From the NCBI GenBank assembly GCA_041287635.1, contig JBGGNG010000148.1, positions 1 to 57,684 of the forward strand: a stretch of DNA of 57,684 nt. Direction: 5' to 3'. The position numbers were made by a program, and so were the translations under genes. The notes beneath the pieces were generated by a model. It had not been told where the DNA came from. It was given only the letters and a program-made list of their open reading frames with translations, and did not search any database. The stretch is from JAOUEA01 sp041287635 (lineage in GTDB: Bacteria; Actinomycetota; UBA4738; HRBIN12). Position 1 is the first letter of the stretch. Each line of letters opens with the position of its first letter. Of the stretch, positions 1 through 7,396 are shown piece after piece.

Positions 1-458
1 TCTCGGAACGTCACGCCGTCGGGCACGTCACCCGCGACGAGGACGCGGGTGGCATCCGATATCACGATCTGGCCACCGTGGCCTGCCGCCGCGATCCGAG
101 CTGCCCGGTTGACGTCGATCCCGACGTAGTTGTCGCCGCCCGGAACGCCTTCGCCGGTGTGCAATCCCATGCGGACCCGGATCGGGTTACCGTCGGGCCA
201 GGGCTGCGCAGCGAGCGCTCGTTGCGCCGCGACGGCCGCTCGTAGCGCGCCGGGCGCCGTCGGGAATGCGACGAAGAACGAGTCGCCCTCGGTGAGGATC
301 TCGACACCCCCCTGCTCGGCGACCGCCGTTCGCATGATCTCGGCGTGTCGGTCCAATCGGCGCACGAATCCTTCTCGCCCGAGGTCCTGGAGCAACCCGG
401 TCGACCCCTCGATATCGGTGAACAGGAACGTCACTGTGCCGGTTGGCAGGTCGCGCAT
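1..458 (-). CDS. Class III adenylate/guanylate cyclase, N-terminal part (runs off window)
   Basis: The minus-strand reading frame opens MRDLPTGTVTFLFTDIEGST and continues through GVEILTEGDSFFVAF and GLHTGEGVPGGDNYVGIDVN. These are the hallmarks of a class III nucleotidyl cyclase: the first metal-binding Asp in FTDIEGST, the second in GDS, and the dimer-arm G-x-HTGE segment. Class III domains make cAMP or cGMP from a nucleoside triphosphate; in actinobacteria this version usually sits at the N-terminus of a larger multidomain regulator. Only about 152 codons are visible, so the C-terminal architecture is unknown. The ATG at 456-458 follows a TACTGT hexamer by 7 bases, consistent with a leaderless transcript. 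Family assignment is confident; substrate is not determinable. Confidence 0.88.
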   Translation of the reverse strand, partial: MRDLPTGTVTFLFTDIEGSTGLLQDLGREGFVRRLDRHAEIMRTAVAEQGGVEILTEGDSFFVAFPTAPGALRAAVAAQRALAAQPWPDGNPIRVRMGLHTGEGVPGGDNYVGIDVNRAARIAAAGHGGQIVISDATRVLVAGDVPDGVTFR

Positions 459-465
459 CCTCAGC

Positions 466-471
466 ACAGTA
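466..471 (-). promoter_or_regulatory. Candidate -10 element (TACTGT) of the cyclase gene
   Basis: The hexamer reads TACTGT on the minus strand and ends 7 bases before the cyclase ATG, which would put transcription start at or next to the start codon. No clear -35 is visible. Confidence 0.4.
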
Positions 472-524
472 CGCCAGCACCGCGGGTCGGTCGTTGCCCG
501 CGTTCGGCCCACGCACGACGAACC

Positions 525-720
525 TCAGAGATGCGTTGATGTGAGGGCCTTCGGCACCTTCCTCGCCACGACGACGGTGATGACTTGGCCCGGCAGCAGC
601 GACGTGCCGGTAGAGGGTGCAGCCGGCGCGATCCTTCTTCAGGAGGCCGGGCACGGACCCACGGCCAGTACCTCGACGTCGCCCACCGGAAGGTCGAGCA
701 GCGCGCGGTCGTCAGGCTTT
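525..720 (-). pseudogene. Possible degraded coding remnant
   Basis: The 292 bases between the cyclase and the propeller gene hold no intact gene. One minus-strand frame reads like protein: a stretch ending GDVEVLAVGPCPAS, an in-frame TGA at 639-641, then a segment containing GTSLLPGQVITVVVARK and a stop at 525-527. Third positions in it are mostly G or C. It could be the tail of a lost gene, resembling the C-terminal repeat of a PASTA- or SAF-type domain, but the match is by eye only and may be chance in GC-rich DNA. Confidence 0.22.
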
Positions 721-750
721 CTGCGCGGCGCTCGATTGACGGGCGTTCCT

Positions 751-1743
751 TCAGTCGCCCGGATGCCAGGGACCCATTGCGAGCTGCGATCCGTCGGGCG
801 ACAAGTGCCACCCCTTGCCTTCAGCTTCTGTGAAGCCGGAGCCGTCGGGCGCGAAGGTGTAGGTGCCGCCTTGCATATCGAGCAAGATCGAGATCCGATC
901 GCCAGCCGGCGACCACGCGAAGCCGTCCACGTGACCGAGGCCCATGGTCTTCTCGTTGGCCAGGATCTGGTGCGCATTGCTGCCGTCGGCGTCCATGATC
1001 CACACACGATGGCCGTAGTCCCCCCCTCCGATCACGAACGCGATCTCGGTGCCGTCTGGCGAGTAGGTCGGCTCGTACACATCGGGTTGGTGACGTCTCT
1101 TGAAGAGAACCTCGGCGGGGCCGCCGTCGGTGTCGACGATCCAGAGCCTGGGGTCGTCGTAGGCGGCGAACACCACGTGCGACCCGTCAGGCGAGATCGT
1201 CGCGCCGTCGAAACCCGTGCCCCACGGCGGTTCGGTCACCACGGTCTCCGACCCATCGGCGTGCAGGATGATCAGGCGCTCTGCGTCTCCCCTCCGGTAC
1301 CTCACCTGTCCGTCACGGAGCCACTGCATGACCAGGAGCCGCCGTCCGTCGCTCGACCACCCCAGCGGGATGCCTGGCTCGGTGCCCAGCTGCAAGCTCG
1401 TCGCCGAGGGTTCCGACTTGGTCGGGTCGACGACGTAGATGCCAGGAGAGCCGCAGGAGTAGCCGCATTCGACGACGTACCCCCCGACGACTGGCGCGAA
1501 GATGCCGAGGTCCTCGGAAGGAGGGTTGGTGGGGACGGGCGGATCCGCCGGGACGCGATCCGAGGTCAGCGAGCGGGCGAGGACGAGCCCCATCGCGAGC
1601 GCGACGGCGACGCCGAGGACGCCCGCACGGATCCGCCGGTTGCGTTGCTTGCGCTCGCGTCGACCGAGCAGCCGCTCGAAGTCGCCCTGCTCGAGGTCGA
1701 CGGTGCGGCTCTCGCGTTCGAGGGCATCCGCGATCCTAGGCAT
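751..1743 (-). CDS. Membrane-anchored PD40/TolB-like beta-propeller, sigma-factor partner
   Basis: 330 residues. A short charged cytoplasmic head (DALERESRTVDLEQGDFERLL) is followed by one transmembrane segment at about residues 40-58 and a Pro-rich linker. The rest is a set of PD40/WD40-like blades with repeated signatures: GWSSDGRRLLV, TISPDGSHVVFA, TYSPDGTEIAFV, AWSPAGDRISIL, HLSPDGSQLAM. Such propellers usually act as extracytoplasmic binding or sensing domains. The ATG lies inside the last codons of the upstream ECF sigma gene (8-base overlap), so the two are co-translated. By position and topology it is a plausible regulator of that sigma factor, but no canonical anti-sigma zinc-binding motif is present, so that role is inference. 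Confidence 0.75.
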   Translation of the reverse strand: MPRIADALERESRTVDLEQGDFERLLGRRERKQRNRRIRAGVLGVAVALAMGLVLARSLTSDRVPADPPVPTNPPSEDLGIFAPVVGGYVVECGYSCGSPGIYVVDPTKSEPSATSLQLGTEPGIPLGWSSDGRRLLVMQWLRDGQVRYRRGDAERLIILHADGSETVVTEPPWGTGFDGATISPDGSHVVFAAYDDPRLWIVDTDGGPAEVLFKRRHQPDVYEPTYSPDGTEIAFVIGGGDYGHRVWIMDADGSNAHQILANEKTMGLGHVDGFAWSPAGDRISILLDMQGGTYTFAPDGSGFTEAEGKGWHLSPDGSQLAMGPWHPGD

Positions 1744-2260
1744 CGTCGACCTCCATCACCGTGCGGAACGCCTCGCGCCCGTGGCGCGTCAGGGATCGGA
1801 TCGTCGCGTCCGTGACGCCGAGCGCGTCCCCCGCCTCCTTGGACGTCAACCCGAGCATCTCGGTGAGCACGAGCGCCGCGCGTTGGCGCGGCGGGAGCGC
1901 GGCGAGGACGTGGCGGACGGCCTGGCGGTCGTCGGCGTCGGAGAAGTCGTCGTTCGAGGGCGCGAGCCCGACGGTCCGGCGGACCGCGAGCATCGTCCGC
2001 CGGTAGCGCTTGCGGAACAGGTTCATCGCGGTTCGGTAGAGGTATCCCACCGGGTCGTCCATCCCGCCGACGCGGTCCCATCGCTCCCACACCCTGAGGA
2101 ACGCGTCCTGCATCACTTCCTCGGCCTCGGCGCGGTTCCCGGTCACGAGCCACAGCCGCCGGAACAGCGTCCGAGCCTCGGCTTGGTAGAAGGTCTCGAA
2201 GGTGCGGGACGCCTCGAGCTCGTCGAGGGCCGCGTCCGTGACGACGATCGGTTCGGTCAT
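1736..2260 (-). CDS. ECF-family RNA polymerase sigma factor
   Basis: 174 residues from the ATG at 2258-2260 (MTEPIVVTDAALDELEASRT). Region 2 is seen in FETFYQAEARTLFRRLWLVTGNRAEAEEVMQDAFLRVWERWDR (shown here only as the landmark FETFYQAE...DAFLRVWERW), region 4 in LPPRQRAALVLTEMLGLTSK followed by the helix-turn-helix GVTDATIRSLTRHGR. The length is typical of group 4 sigma factors. The frame is open further upstream, but residues before this Met do not look like sigma sequence. The same Met and its upstream 42 bases are duplicated near 4450, which supports this start. The sigma gene overlaps its downstream propeller gene. Target promoters cannot be read from the sequence. Confidence 0.88.
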   Translation of the reverse strand: MTEPIVVTDAALDELEASRTFETFYQAEARTLFRRLWLVTGNRAEAEEVMQDAFLRVWERWDRVGGMDDPVGYLYRTAMNLFRKRYRRTMLAVRRTVGLAPSNDDFSDADDRQAVRHVLAALPPRQRAALVLTEMLGLTSKEAGDALGVTDATIRSLTRHGREAFRTVMEVDDA

Positions 2261-2422
2261 GTCGGTGTATGAACCCTCGAAACGCCCGGAACGTGCAAGC
2301 GGACTTGGGGCGGGGATGAATTCCCTGTGCCCCGGATGACCGGAGAGGCGGCGGGTCGGGACCGAATCACCGTTGCGCACCGGTTCACCGGGGTGGCGAT
2401 CCGGTGTAGAGCAGGTCGCTGG

Positions 2423-3499
2423 CTACCAGTCACTCAGCGGGATCCGGTAGAGCACCGCCCGCCACCCCTCGGGCTTCTCGACATGAGCCACGGTCCAGAG
2501 CTGCCCCTCGCTTGCGTGCACGCCTCCACTGGCCTGCGGCCGCCCGATCCGCGCGACGACGCGATCGGTTGCCGGGTCGATCTGTGCCACCAACTCGGCG
2601 CTGGCACGGAGCCAGACGAACCCCGCTCCGACCATGACATCACCGCCGAAGATGCTGTCCGCGTCCACCGGAATCGTGGCGACGACCTTGTCGGACGTCG
2701 GGTCGACGTGGGACACCGATCCACCGCTTTGGTTCATGACCCACACGCCGCCTTCACCAACGTCCAAGAACCGTGGGCCGGAACCAACGTCGATCTCCGA
2801 CACGACCGCCCCCGTCCCAGGGTCAACGCGCACGACGCGATCCTCGGCGAAGTAGGTGATCCAGATCCCGCCGAGCCCGGCACGCACGGCCGTGCCGCCT
2901 TCCGGAACGTCGTACGTGTCGGCGATGTCGAGGGTTTCCGGATCGATCCGAACGAGCACGCACCCCGAACAGTCGTCCCCATCCGCGATCGACCAGATGC
3001 CGCCCTCGCCTGCACCGATGCTCGACTCTCCTTCGGCGGGAACATCGACCGCCACCCATCCGGTGACGATGCCGGTCTTGGGGTCGATGCGCGCGACCCC
3101 TTGTCCTCCACACGTCGCCGTCCACACGGCACCGAACCCTGAATCCATCGAGGCACATGGCGACTGCGGCACCGCGACCGAGCCCTGAAGACGACCGGTC
3201 TGGGCATCGTAGAACCCGACGCCCTTGCCCACGCCGCTCACCCATGCACGTCCGAAGTCCACGAGAACCCAATCGGCGCTCGACGGGGCGCGGATGGCCT
3301 GACCGCCCGCCTGCCGTACACTGGTGATCTCCGGCAGCTCCGGCTCAGTTTGGGGCGGCGAGGTCTGGGCTTCGCTGGGGGTGGGACTCGCGCTGCTCGT
3401 CTCACCATCCCCGTCGCGGCACGCAACCAGCGAGAGTGCGAGGACCAGCGCCACCCCCGGCATGGCCATCACGCGCTGATGGCTCACGGCAAACCGCAT
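2423..3499 (-). CDS. Lipoprotein with YVTN/NHL-like beta-propeller
   Basis: 358 residues. The N-terminus has a lipoprotein signal peptide ending in LSLVAC, with the lipidated Cys at about residue 27. It is followed by a Ser/Thr/Pro-rich linker, then repeated blades of the type GFGAVWTATCGGQGVARIDP, GEGGIWSIADG, GLGGIWITYFAEDRVVRVDP and GEGGVWVMNQSGGSVSHVDP. These are the repeats of the Vgb/YVTN-type beta-propeller, a surface-exposed binding or scaffold fold. A GGAGGG Shine-Dalgarno precedes the ATG. It lies 160 bases upstream of, and in the same orientation as, the ECF sigma gene, so it may share its envelope-stress setting. No enzymatic residues are recognised. Confidence 0.75.
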   Translation of the reverse strand: MRFAVSHQRVMAMPGVALVLALSLVACRDGDGETSSASPTPSEAQTSPPQTEPELPEITSVRQAGGQAIRAPSSADWVLVDFGRAWVSGVGKGVGFYDAQTGRLQGSVAVPQSPCASMDSGFGAVWTATCGGQGVARIDPKTGIVTGWVAVDVPAEGESSIGAGEGGIWSIADGDDCSGCVLVRIDPETLDIADTYDVPEGGTAVRAGLGGIWITYFAEDRVVRVDPGTGAVVSEIDVGSGPRFLDVGEGGVWVMNQSGGSVSHVDPTSDKVVATIPVDADSIFGGDVMVGAGFVWLRASAELVAQIDPATDRVVARIGRPQASGGVHASEGQLWTVAHVEKPEGWRAVLYRIPLSDW

Positions 3500-3581
3500 C
3501 TTCCGCCCTCCTTCACGCTGTCGACAGGCGGGGGTCCGCGTGGCGCCGAGCCCCGTCGCTGCACGTGCTTCGCCGTTGGTC

Positions 3582-4316
3582 TCAGGAGAAGGTTGCTGAT
3601 CTCACGATGGCGTGCAGCTCGTCGACGGCATGCTGTGGGGTGTCTGCGTAGTACCCGCCTTCGAGGAGCGCGATCCTGCCGTTCACGTCCACGATCCAGA
3701 TCTCGTCGATCTCGCCTGGGCCTTGTGCGTAGAGGGCCGGGTCTTCGCCGGCAACGCCGAGCGTGGAGAAGTTGCCCTCGTCGCAGTCCATGAACCGGGC
3801 GTCATCGGGGACGTGGAGGGTGATCTTCTTCCCCGAGTACCCGCCCACGGTGATCTCCTTGGGCGCCGATGGGTTCCGCGACGCCTGATTCGCTAGGGCG
3901 GCTACGAGCTCGTCGACGGTGGTGGCGGGGGCATCGGGCCTCGTGCTTCTCCACTCGCACGGATCGCCGTACACGTAGAACTCCTTGTCCACCACGAATG
4001 CGATGATGCCAGCCCCGTCCGGCGGATTGAAGCCTCCTGGGCCCCATTCCATGGCCCAGACATCCGGCGGGCCGGACCAGCCGGGTGCGGGAAGAGTGAC
4101 CGTGATCCCGATCGCGTCATCGGAGGCCTCCGAGAGGACGTAGGTCCGGCTCCCCACCGAGGGGGACGGACTGGCGGTCGACGCAGCTGCCTGCGCAGGG
4201 CTCCGCGGTGCAGTGGTCACGGAAGCTGGTGCATCGGTCCCGCAGCCCGCAACCAGCAAGGTCATCACGAATGAGCCGAGTGTCGCAGTCTTCGAAGATC
4301 GCTTCATTCCGAACAC
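3582..4316 (-). CDS. Uncharacterised lipoprotein
   Basis: 244 residues if started at GTG 4314-4316, which has an AAGGAGG Shine-Dalgarno 9 bases upstream (4326-4332). The ATG at 4305-4307, three codons in, is the alternative. The N-terminus MKRSSK...LLVAGC is a lipoprotein signal peptide with lipobox VAGC, followed by an Ala/Ser/Pro linker and a soluble domain. Features of that domain are GKKITLHVP, a Cys in DPCEWRS and another in FMDCDEG (possible disulfide), and a C-terminal TPQHAVDELHAIVRSATF. No known catalytic motif is recognised. Upstream lies a duplicated fragment of the ECF sigma promoter and gene start, which could now drive this gene. Confidence 0.7.
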   Translation of the reverse strand: MFGMKRSSKTATLGSFVMTLLVAGCGTDAPASVTTAPRSPAQAAASTASPSPSVGSRTYVLSEASDDAIGITVTLPAPGWSGPPDVWAMEWGPGGFNPPDGAGIIAFVVDKEFYVYGDPCEWRSTRPDAPATTVDELVAALANQASRNPSAPKEITVGGYSGKKITLHVPDDARFMDCDEGNFSTLGVAGEDPALYAQGPGEIDEIWIVDVNGRIALLEGGYYADTPQHAVDELHAIVRSATFS

Positions 4317-4363
4317 CTCAATGGACCTCCTTGGCAAACCGGCGCTGGCGGCGTTGTCGATTG

Positions 4364-4492
4364 TCATCCTCCCGTTGGTCGTCCTCCTAGGAACGCGGAC
4401 GCCTCGAGCTCCTCGAAGGCTGCGTCCGAGACGAGGATCGGTTCGGTCATGTCGGTGGATGAACCGTCGAAACGCCCAGAACGTGCAAGCGG
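4364..4492 (-). pseudogene. Duplicated 5' fragment of the ECF sigma gene (28-codon remnant)
   Basis: Bases 4397-4492 match 2207-2302, the upstream region and first 18 or so codons of the ECF sigma gene at 1736-2260, over 96 bases with about 8 mismatches by eye. The copied frame starts at ATG 4448-4450 and reads MTEPILVSDAAFEELEAS, against MTEPIVVTDAALDELEAS in the intact gene. It then diverges into AFLGGRPTGG and stops at 4364. The rest of the sigma gene is missing. The remnant lies directly in front of the lipoprotein gene 3582-4316. The remaining 372-base gap up to the tRNA (4493-4688) holds nothing else I can support. Confidence 0.75.
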
Positions 4493-4688
4493 GTGTGCAC
4501 TTCGATGAAAGATGATCGGCTGGCGTTCGCTCCGTCGCGACCGGGACTGCTCCTCCTCTCGCGGGAGGACGCGTAATGGGTCGTCTCCGGTCCAAACGCT
4601 TGCCGCACCGGGCCGGTCGGCAGACCTCGTCATTGGTCCATCGCACGGTCCGCCGCCTCCTGCGGCGTTTCCGCAGGTGAGGAGCGGG

Positions 4689-4761
4689 TGGACCCAAGGG
4701 GAGTCGAACCCCTGACCTCTTGGCTGCCAGCCAAGCGCTCTACCAGCTGAGCTATGGGCCC
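4689..4761 (-). tRNA. tRNA-Ala (anticodon GGC)
   Basis: The minus strand folds into a full cloverleaf: acceptor GGGCCCA paired with TGGGTCC (one G-U), anticodon stem CTTGG/CCAAG enclosing the loop CTGGCAG (anticodon GGC), and the T-arm with GGTTCGACTCC. The discriminator is A. CCA is not encoded, so it must be added after transcription. Confidence 0.95.
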
Positions 4762-4774
4762 TCGTCTCGGGATT

Positions 4775-5188
4775 CTATCGGCCGGTCGCGGCGACGTCCG
4801 AAGGTTCCCACTCGACCTCAGGCGCGTCCGACCAGAGGCGCTCGAGGTCGTAGTAGGCGCGCTCCTCCTCGCCGAAGACATGCACGACGACGTCGACGTA
4901 GTCCAGCAGCCACCACCCTGCCTCGGGCTCGCCCTCGCGACGCATCGGCTTCACGCCGAGGCGGCGCAAGGCTTCCTCGACGGCGTCGATCACGGTGCGG
5001 ACCTGTCGCTGGGTGCCGGCCGAGCAGATCACGAAGTGATCGGTGATCACGATGATCTTCGAGACGTCGAGGACCACGATGTCCGTGGCCTGCTTCTCGG
5101 CTGCGGCTCGGGCGGCGGCGATCGCCACGTCGCGGCTGGGCGGCAGCGCCGTCGCGCCGACCGCCTGCTTCCTCCGTTCCTGCGTCAA
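4775..5188 (-). CDS. rsfS: Ribosomal silencing factor RsfS
   Basis: 137 residues of the RsfS/Iojap family, which binds L14 on the large subunit and blocks subunit joining when nutrients are scarce. Family landmarks are DIVVLDVSKIIVITDHFVIC, the T/R-rich segment SAGTQRQVRTVIDAVEE, and GWWLLDYVDVVVHVFGEEERAYYDLERLW. The start ATG overlaps the stop of the LytR_C gene by 4 bases (ATGA). It is the last gene of the nadD operon, the usual place for rsfS in actinobacteria, and sits just upstream of tRNA-Ala. Confidence 0.95.
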   Translation of the reverse strand: MTQERRKQAVGATALPPSRDVAIAAARAAAEKQATDIVVLDVSKIIVITDHFVICSAGTQRQVRTVIDAVEEALRRLGVKPMRREGEPEAGWWLLDYVDVVVHVFGEEERAYYDLERLWSDAPEVEWEPSDVAATGR

Positions 5189-6282
5189 GCCGTGAAGTCC
5201 TTCCCCACCACGATCGTGATGTCGCCGACGCCTGATGGTACCGCTGCGACGCGAACCCGGCCGACCCCCAGTGCCGCCGTGACCGCACGCGCCTCGCCCT
5301 CGTGGTCGGGGCCGTTGGCGAACACCTCGGTCCTGGCGATGTCGAAGCTCTGCGCGTTCTGAGAGAGCACCGTGCGGAACGCTTCGGGGAGGATGCTCAC
5401 CGCGACCGACTCGCCCACCCCGGGCTCGCCGCTGCCGTTCTGCACGATCACGGGCACGGGGATGGGCGTGCCGAGGATGCCGGAGAGCAGCTCGTCGAGG
5501 GCCGGGTAGACCGGCACGATGATCGTCGAGGTCACGCGTTCGGTGGGCATGTCGAGCACCTCCGCGCCCTCTGCGTCCGCCAGCGTCGCGTTGACGGCCT
5601 CCACATCGTCGGCCTCGACCTCGGCCGACACCTCCGGCGGGCTCGAGCCGTCGAGGATCGCGCTCAGCAGGATCTCCCAGCGGACACCGGCGTCGTCGGT
5701 GGCCCCTGCGAGGAACGCCCTGGTCTGCGCGCCCGACATCGTGATCTCGCCGGGGCCTAGGACGTCCGTGGTGGTCGGGTAGGCCTCAGGGAGGTCGACG
5801 GTCACGCCGCCGGCCGCGTCGACCGCCGAGGCGAGATCGCGGAGGGTGAGCACCGCGAAGTGCTCGATCCATACACCGCTCATGTTGGAGAGGGCCACGC
5901 GCATCGAGTCGCCCGGCAGCGCGGCGACCCCCGCCGTCGAGGTTTCCCCCTGTCCCGGCACCACGATGTTGAGCTCCGACGACAACGGCATCAGGAACGG
6001 CGTGCCCTCGGTCGGCACCCCCACGACCGCGAGGAACGGCGCGGGGCCGCCGTTCACCTGCAGGGCGAGCATCGTCGGGTCGTCGGATGCACCTGCTGGT
6101 GGGCTGTCGGTCGAGGGTGCGGAAGGCTCGTCGCCGCGAGTGACGAGGAACACGCCGATAGCGACGACCAGCAGCCCCGCCACCACACCCCAGACGACGC
6201 CGCGACGCGTCCGACGGGAGCGCTCGGCTCGCTCGACCCGGGACGGCCGCACGGGGTCGCCCGAGGGAACCGGACCGCTCAC
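5185..6282 (-). CDS. LytR_C-domain cell-envelope protein with degenerate LCP-like region
   Basis: 365 residues from GTG 6280-6282, which overlaps the nadD stop (GTGA). A Pro/Arg-rich cytoplasmic head precedes one transmembrane helix (GVVWGVVAGLLVVAIGVFLV, about residues 29-48). A central domain with GVTVDLPEAYPTT and MSGAQTRAFLAG is reminiscent of the LytR-CpsA-Psr fold, but I do not see the full set of its phosphate-binding arginines. The C-terminal part, beginning VPVIVQNGSGEPGVG and ending GDITIVVGKDF, fits a LytR_C domain. LCP proteins attach polymers to peptidoglycan; whether this one is catalytic is doubtful. Its position between nadD and rsfS is conserved in actinobacteria. Confidence 0.8.
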   Translation of the reverse strand: MSGPVPSGDPVRPSRVERAERSRRTRRGVVWGVVAGLLVVAIGVFLVTRGDEPSAPSTDSPPAGASDDPTMLALQVNGGPAPFLAVVGVPTEGTPFLMPLSSELNIVVPGQGETSTAGVAALPGDSMRVALSNMSGVWIEHFAVLTLRDLASAVDAAGGVTVDLPEAYPTTTDVLGPGEITMSGAQTRAFLAGATDDAGVRWEILLSAILDGSSPPEVSAEVEADDVEAVNATLADAEGAEVLDMPTERVTSTIIVPVYPALDELLSGILGTPIPVPVIVQNGSGEPGVGESVAVSILPEAFRTVLSQNAQSFDIARTEVFANGPDHEGEARAVTAALGVGRVRVAAVPSGVGDITIVVGKDFTA

Positions 6283-6878
6283 CGGTAGAGTCCCGCCTTC
6301 TCGATGTAGCTCTTCACACCCTCGGGCACCAGGTAGCGGATCGGACGGATCGCGCGCACGCGCGCGCGCACGTCGGTCGACGAGATCGCGAGGGCAGGCA
6401 CGTTCATCACGGTGATACCGGGATGCTTCGTGGGCGCATGCGCCTCGAACGCCTCGAGGTCGAACCCGGGGCGGGTCGCCGCGATGAAGTGTGCCAGGGC
6501 GAACAGCTCGTCGGGTTGCTTCCACTGCTCGACGATCTCGAGCACCGCGTCGGCGCCGGTCACGAAGAACAGATCGGTGTCGTCGCCGCGTTCGTGCTGA
6601 AGCTCGCGCAGCGTGTCGACGGCGTAGGTGGGCCCGTCGCGATCGACCTCGACGCGTGAGACGCCGAAGAGCGGGTTCGACGCCGTGGCGATCACGGTCA
6701 TCAGGTACCGGTCCTCGGGTGGCGAGACGACCCCGTGCTCCTTCATCCACGGGCGGCCCGTCGGCACGAACAGCACCTCGTCGAGCTCGAACTGGTGCAG
6801 CGCCTCCTCGGCCGTGACCAGGTGTCCGTAGTGGATCGGGTCGAACGTGCCGCCCATGATGCCTAGGCGCGTCCTCAC
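6279..6878 (-). CDS. nadD: Nicotinate-nucleotide adenylyltransferase
   Basis: About 199 residues. NadD joins nicotinate mononucleotide and ATP to make deamido-NAD in NAD synthesis. The adenylyltransferase signature GIMGGTFDPIHYGHLVTAEE is at the N-terminus (H-x-G-H motif), and the second signature ISSTDVRARV is near the C-terminus. I chose GTG 6876-6878 because a TAGGAT hexamer ends 7 bases before it. ATG 6885-6887 adds three residues. GTG 6945-6947 overlaps the DinB-like gene's stop and would add about 23 residues not typical of the family. It overlaps the LytR_C gene by 4 bases. Confidence 0.93.
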   Translation of the reverse strand: MRTRLGIMGGTFDPIHYGHLVTAEEALHQFELDEVLFVPTGRPWMKEHGVVSPPEDRYLMTVIATASNPLFGVSRVEVDRDGPTYAVDTLRELQHERGDDTDLFFVTGADAVLEIVEQWKQPDELFALAHFIAATRPGFDLEAFEAHAPTKHPGITVMNVPALAISSTDVRARVRAIRPIRYLVPEGVKSYIEKAGLYR

Positions 6879-6885
6879 GCCGCCC

Positions 6886-6891
6886 ATCCTA
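6886..6891 (-). promoter_or_regulatory. Candidate internal -10 element (TAGGAT) for nadD
   Basis: TAGGAT on the minus strand ends 7 bases before the GTG at 6878, the same geometry as other presumed leaderless starts in this window. It would give nadD-LytR_C-rsfS their own promoter inside the longer operon. Confidence 0.35.
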
Positions 6892-6943
6892 GTGGGCAGA
6901 CCCGACACCCCGGGGGAAGGCTCGACCGCCTCGACCGAGATGC

Positions 6944-7396
6944 TCACGGTCCCGACCCTCCGGTGAACACCCGCAGGTCTTCCGCGTGTTTCGCGTAATG
7001 CAGGGCCCCCGATTCCTCGAACCACTCGACGGCCTCGGGCGTGACTTCCTCGAGGGCGCCGAACGCCTCGATCATCCGCTGATGCGACGCCGCGAACCGC
7101 ACGCGGATGTCTGCCGGGTCCATCGTGCGGGAGATCTCGAACCACGCCTGGTTTTGGCGCTCGACCGCCTCGCGCGTCTCCTCGGTGGGATCGAACACCC
7201 CCGCACGGATGCGCCCGAGCTGCACGGCACAATCGTCCATCCACCCCGAGATGTGGAACATCGCGTCCTTCGGCGACCACCCTTCCGGCGTGAGCGTCGG
7301 CTTCTCGAACCGGTCGTCGCCCGCGAGCTCGAACCAGCGGTCGAGGTCGCGCCAGGCATCGTTCTCCTCGCCCAGCAGGTGATGCATGTCGGTCAC
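6944..7396 (-). CDS. DinB/MDMPI-like helical bundle protein
   Basis: 150 residues from a GTG that overlaps the obg stop (GTGA). The sequence is mostly helical, with GWSPKDAMFHISGWMDDC near residue 45 and SGALHYAKHAEDLR at the end. This pattern fits the DinB-like/mycothiol-dependent isomerase superfamily, where three His ligate a metal; two candidate His are in FHISGW and HYAKHAEDL. Related actinobacterial proteins move thiols such as mycothiol onto substrates, but the substrate here is unknown. Co-transcribed between obg and nadD, so its expression is housekeeping-like. Family confidence is moderate. Confidence 0.65.
   Translation of the reverse strand: MTDMHHLLGEENDAWRDLDRWFELAGDDRFEKPTLTPEGWSPKDAMFHISGWMDDCAVQLGRIRAGVFDPTEETREAVERQNQAWFEISRTMDPADIRVRFAASHQRMIEAFGALEEVTPEAVEWFEESGALHYAKHAEDLRVFTGGSGP

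Noticed and set aside
130..1815. 561-residue plus-strand open frame
   Set aside because: It is antisense to the propeller gene and the cyclase, has an Arg/Pro/Ala-rich shadow composition, and shows no family motif.
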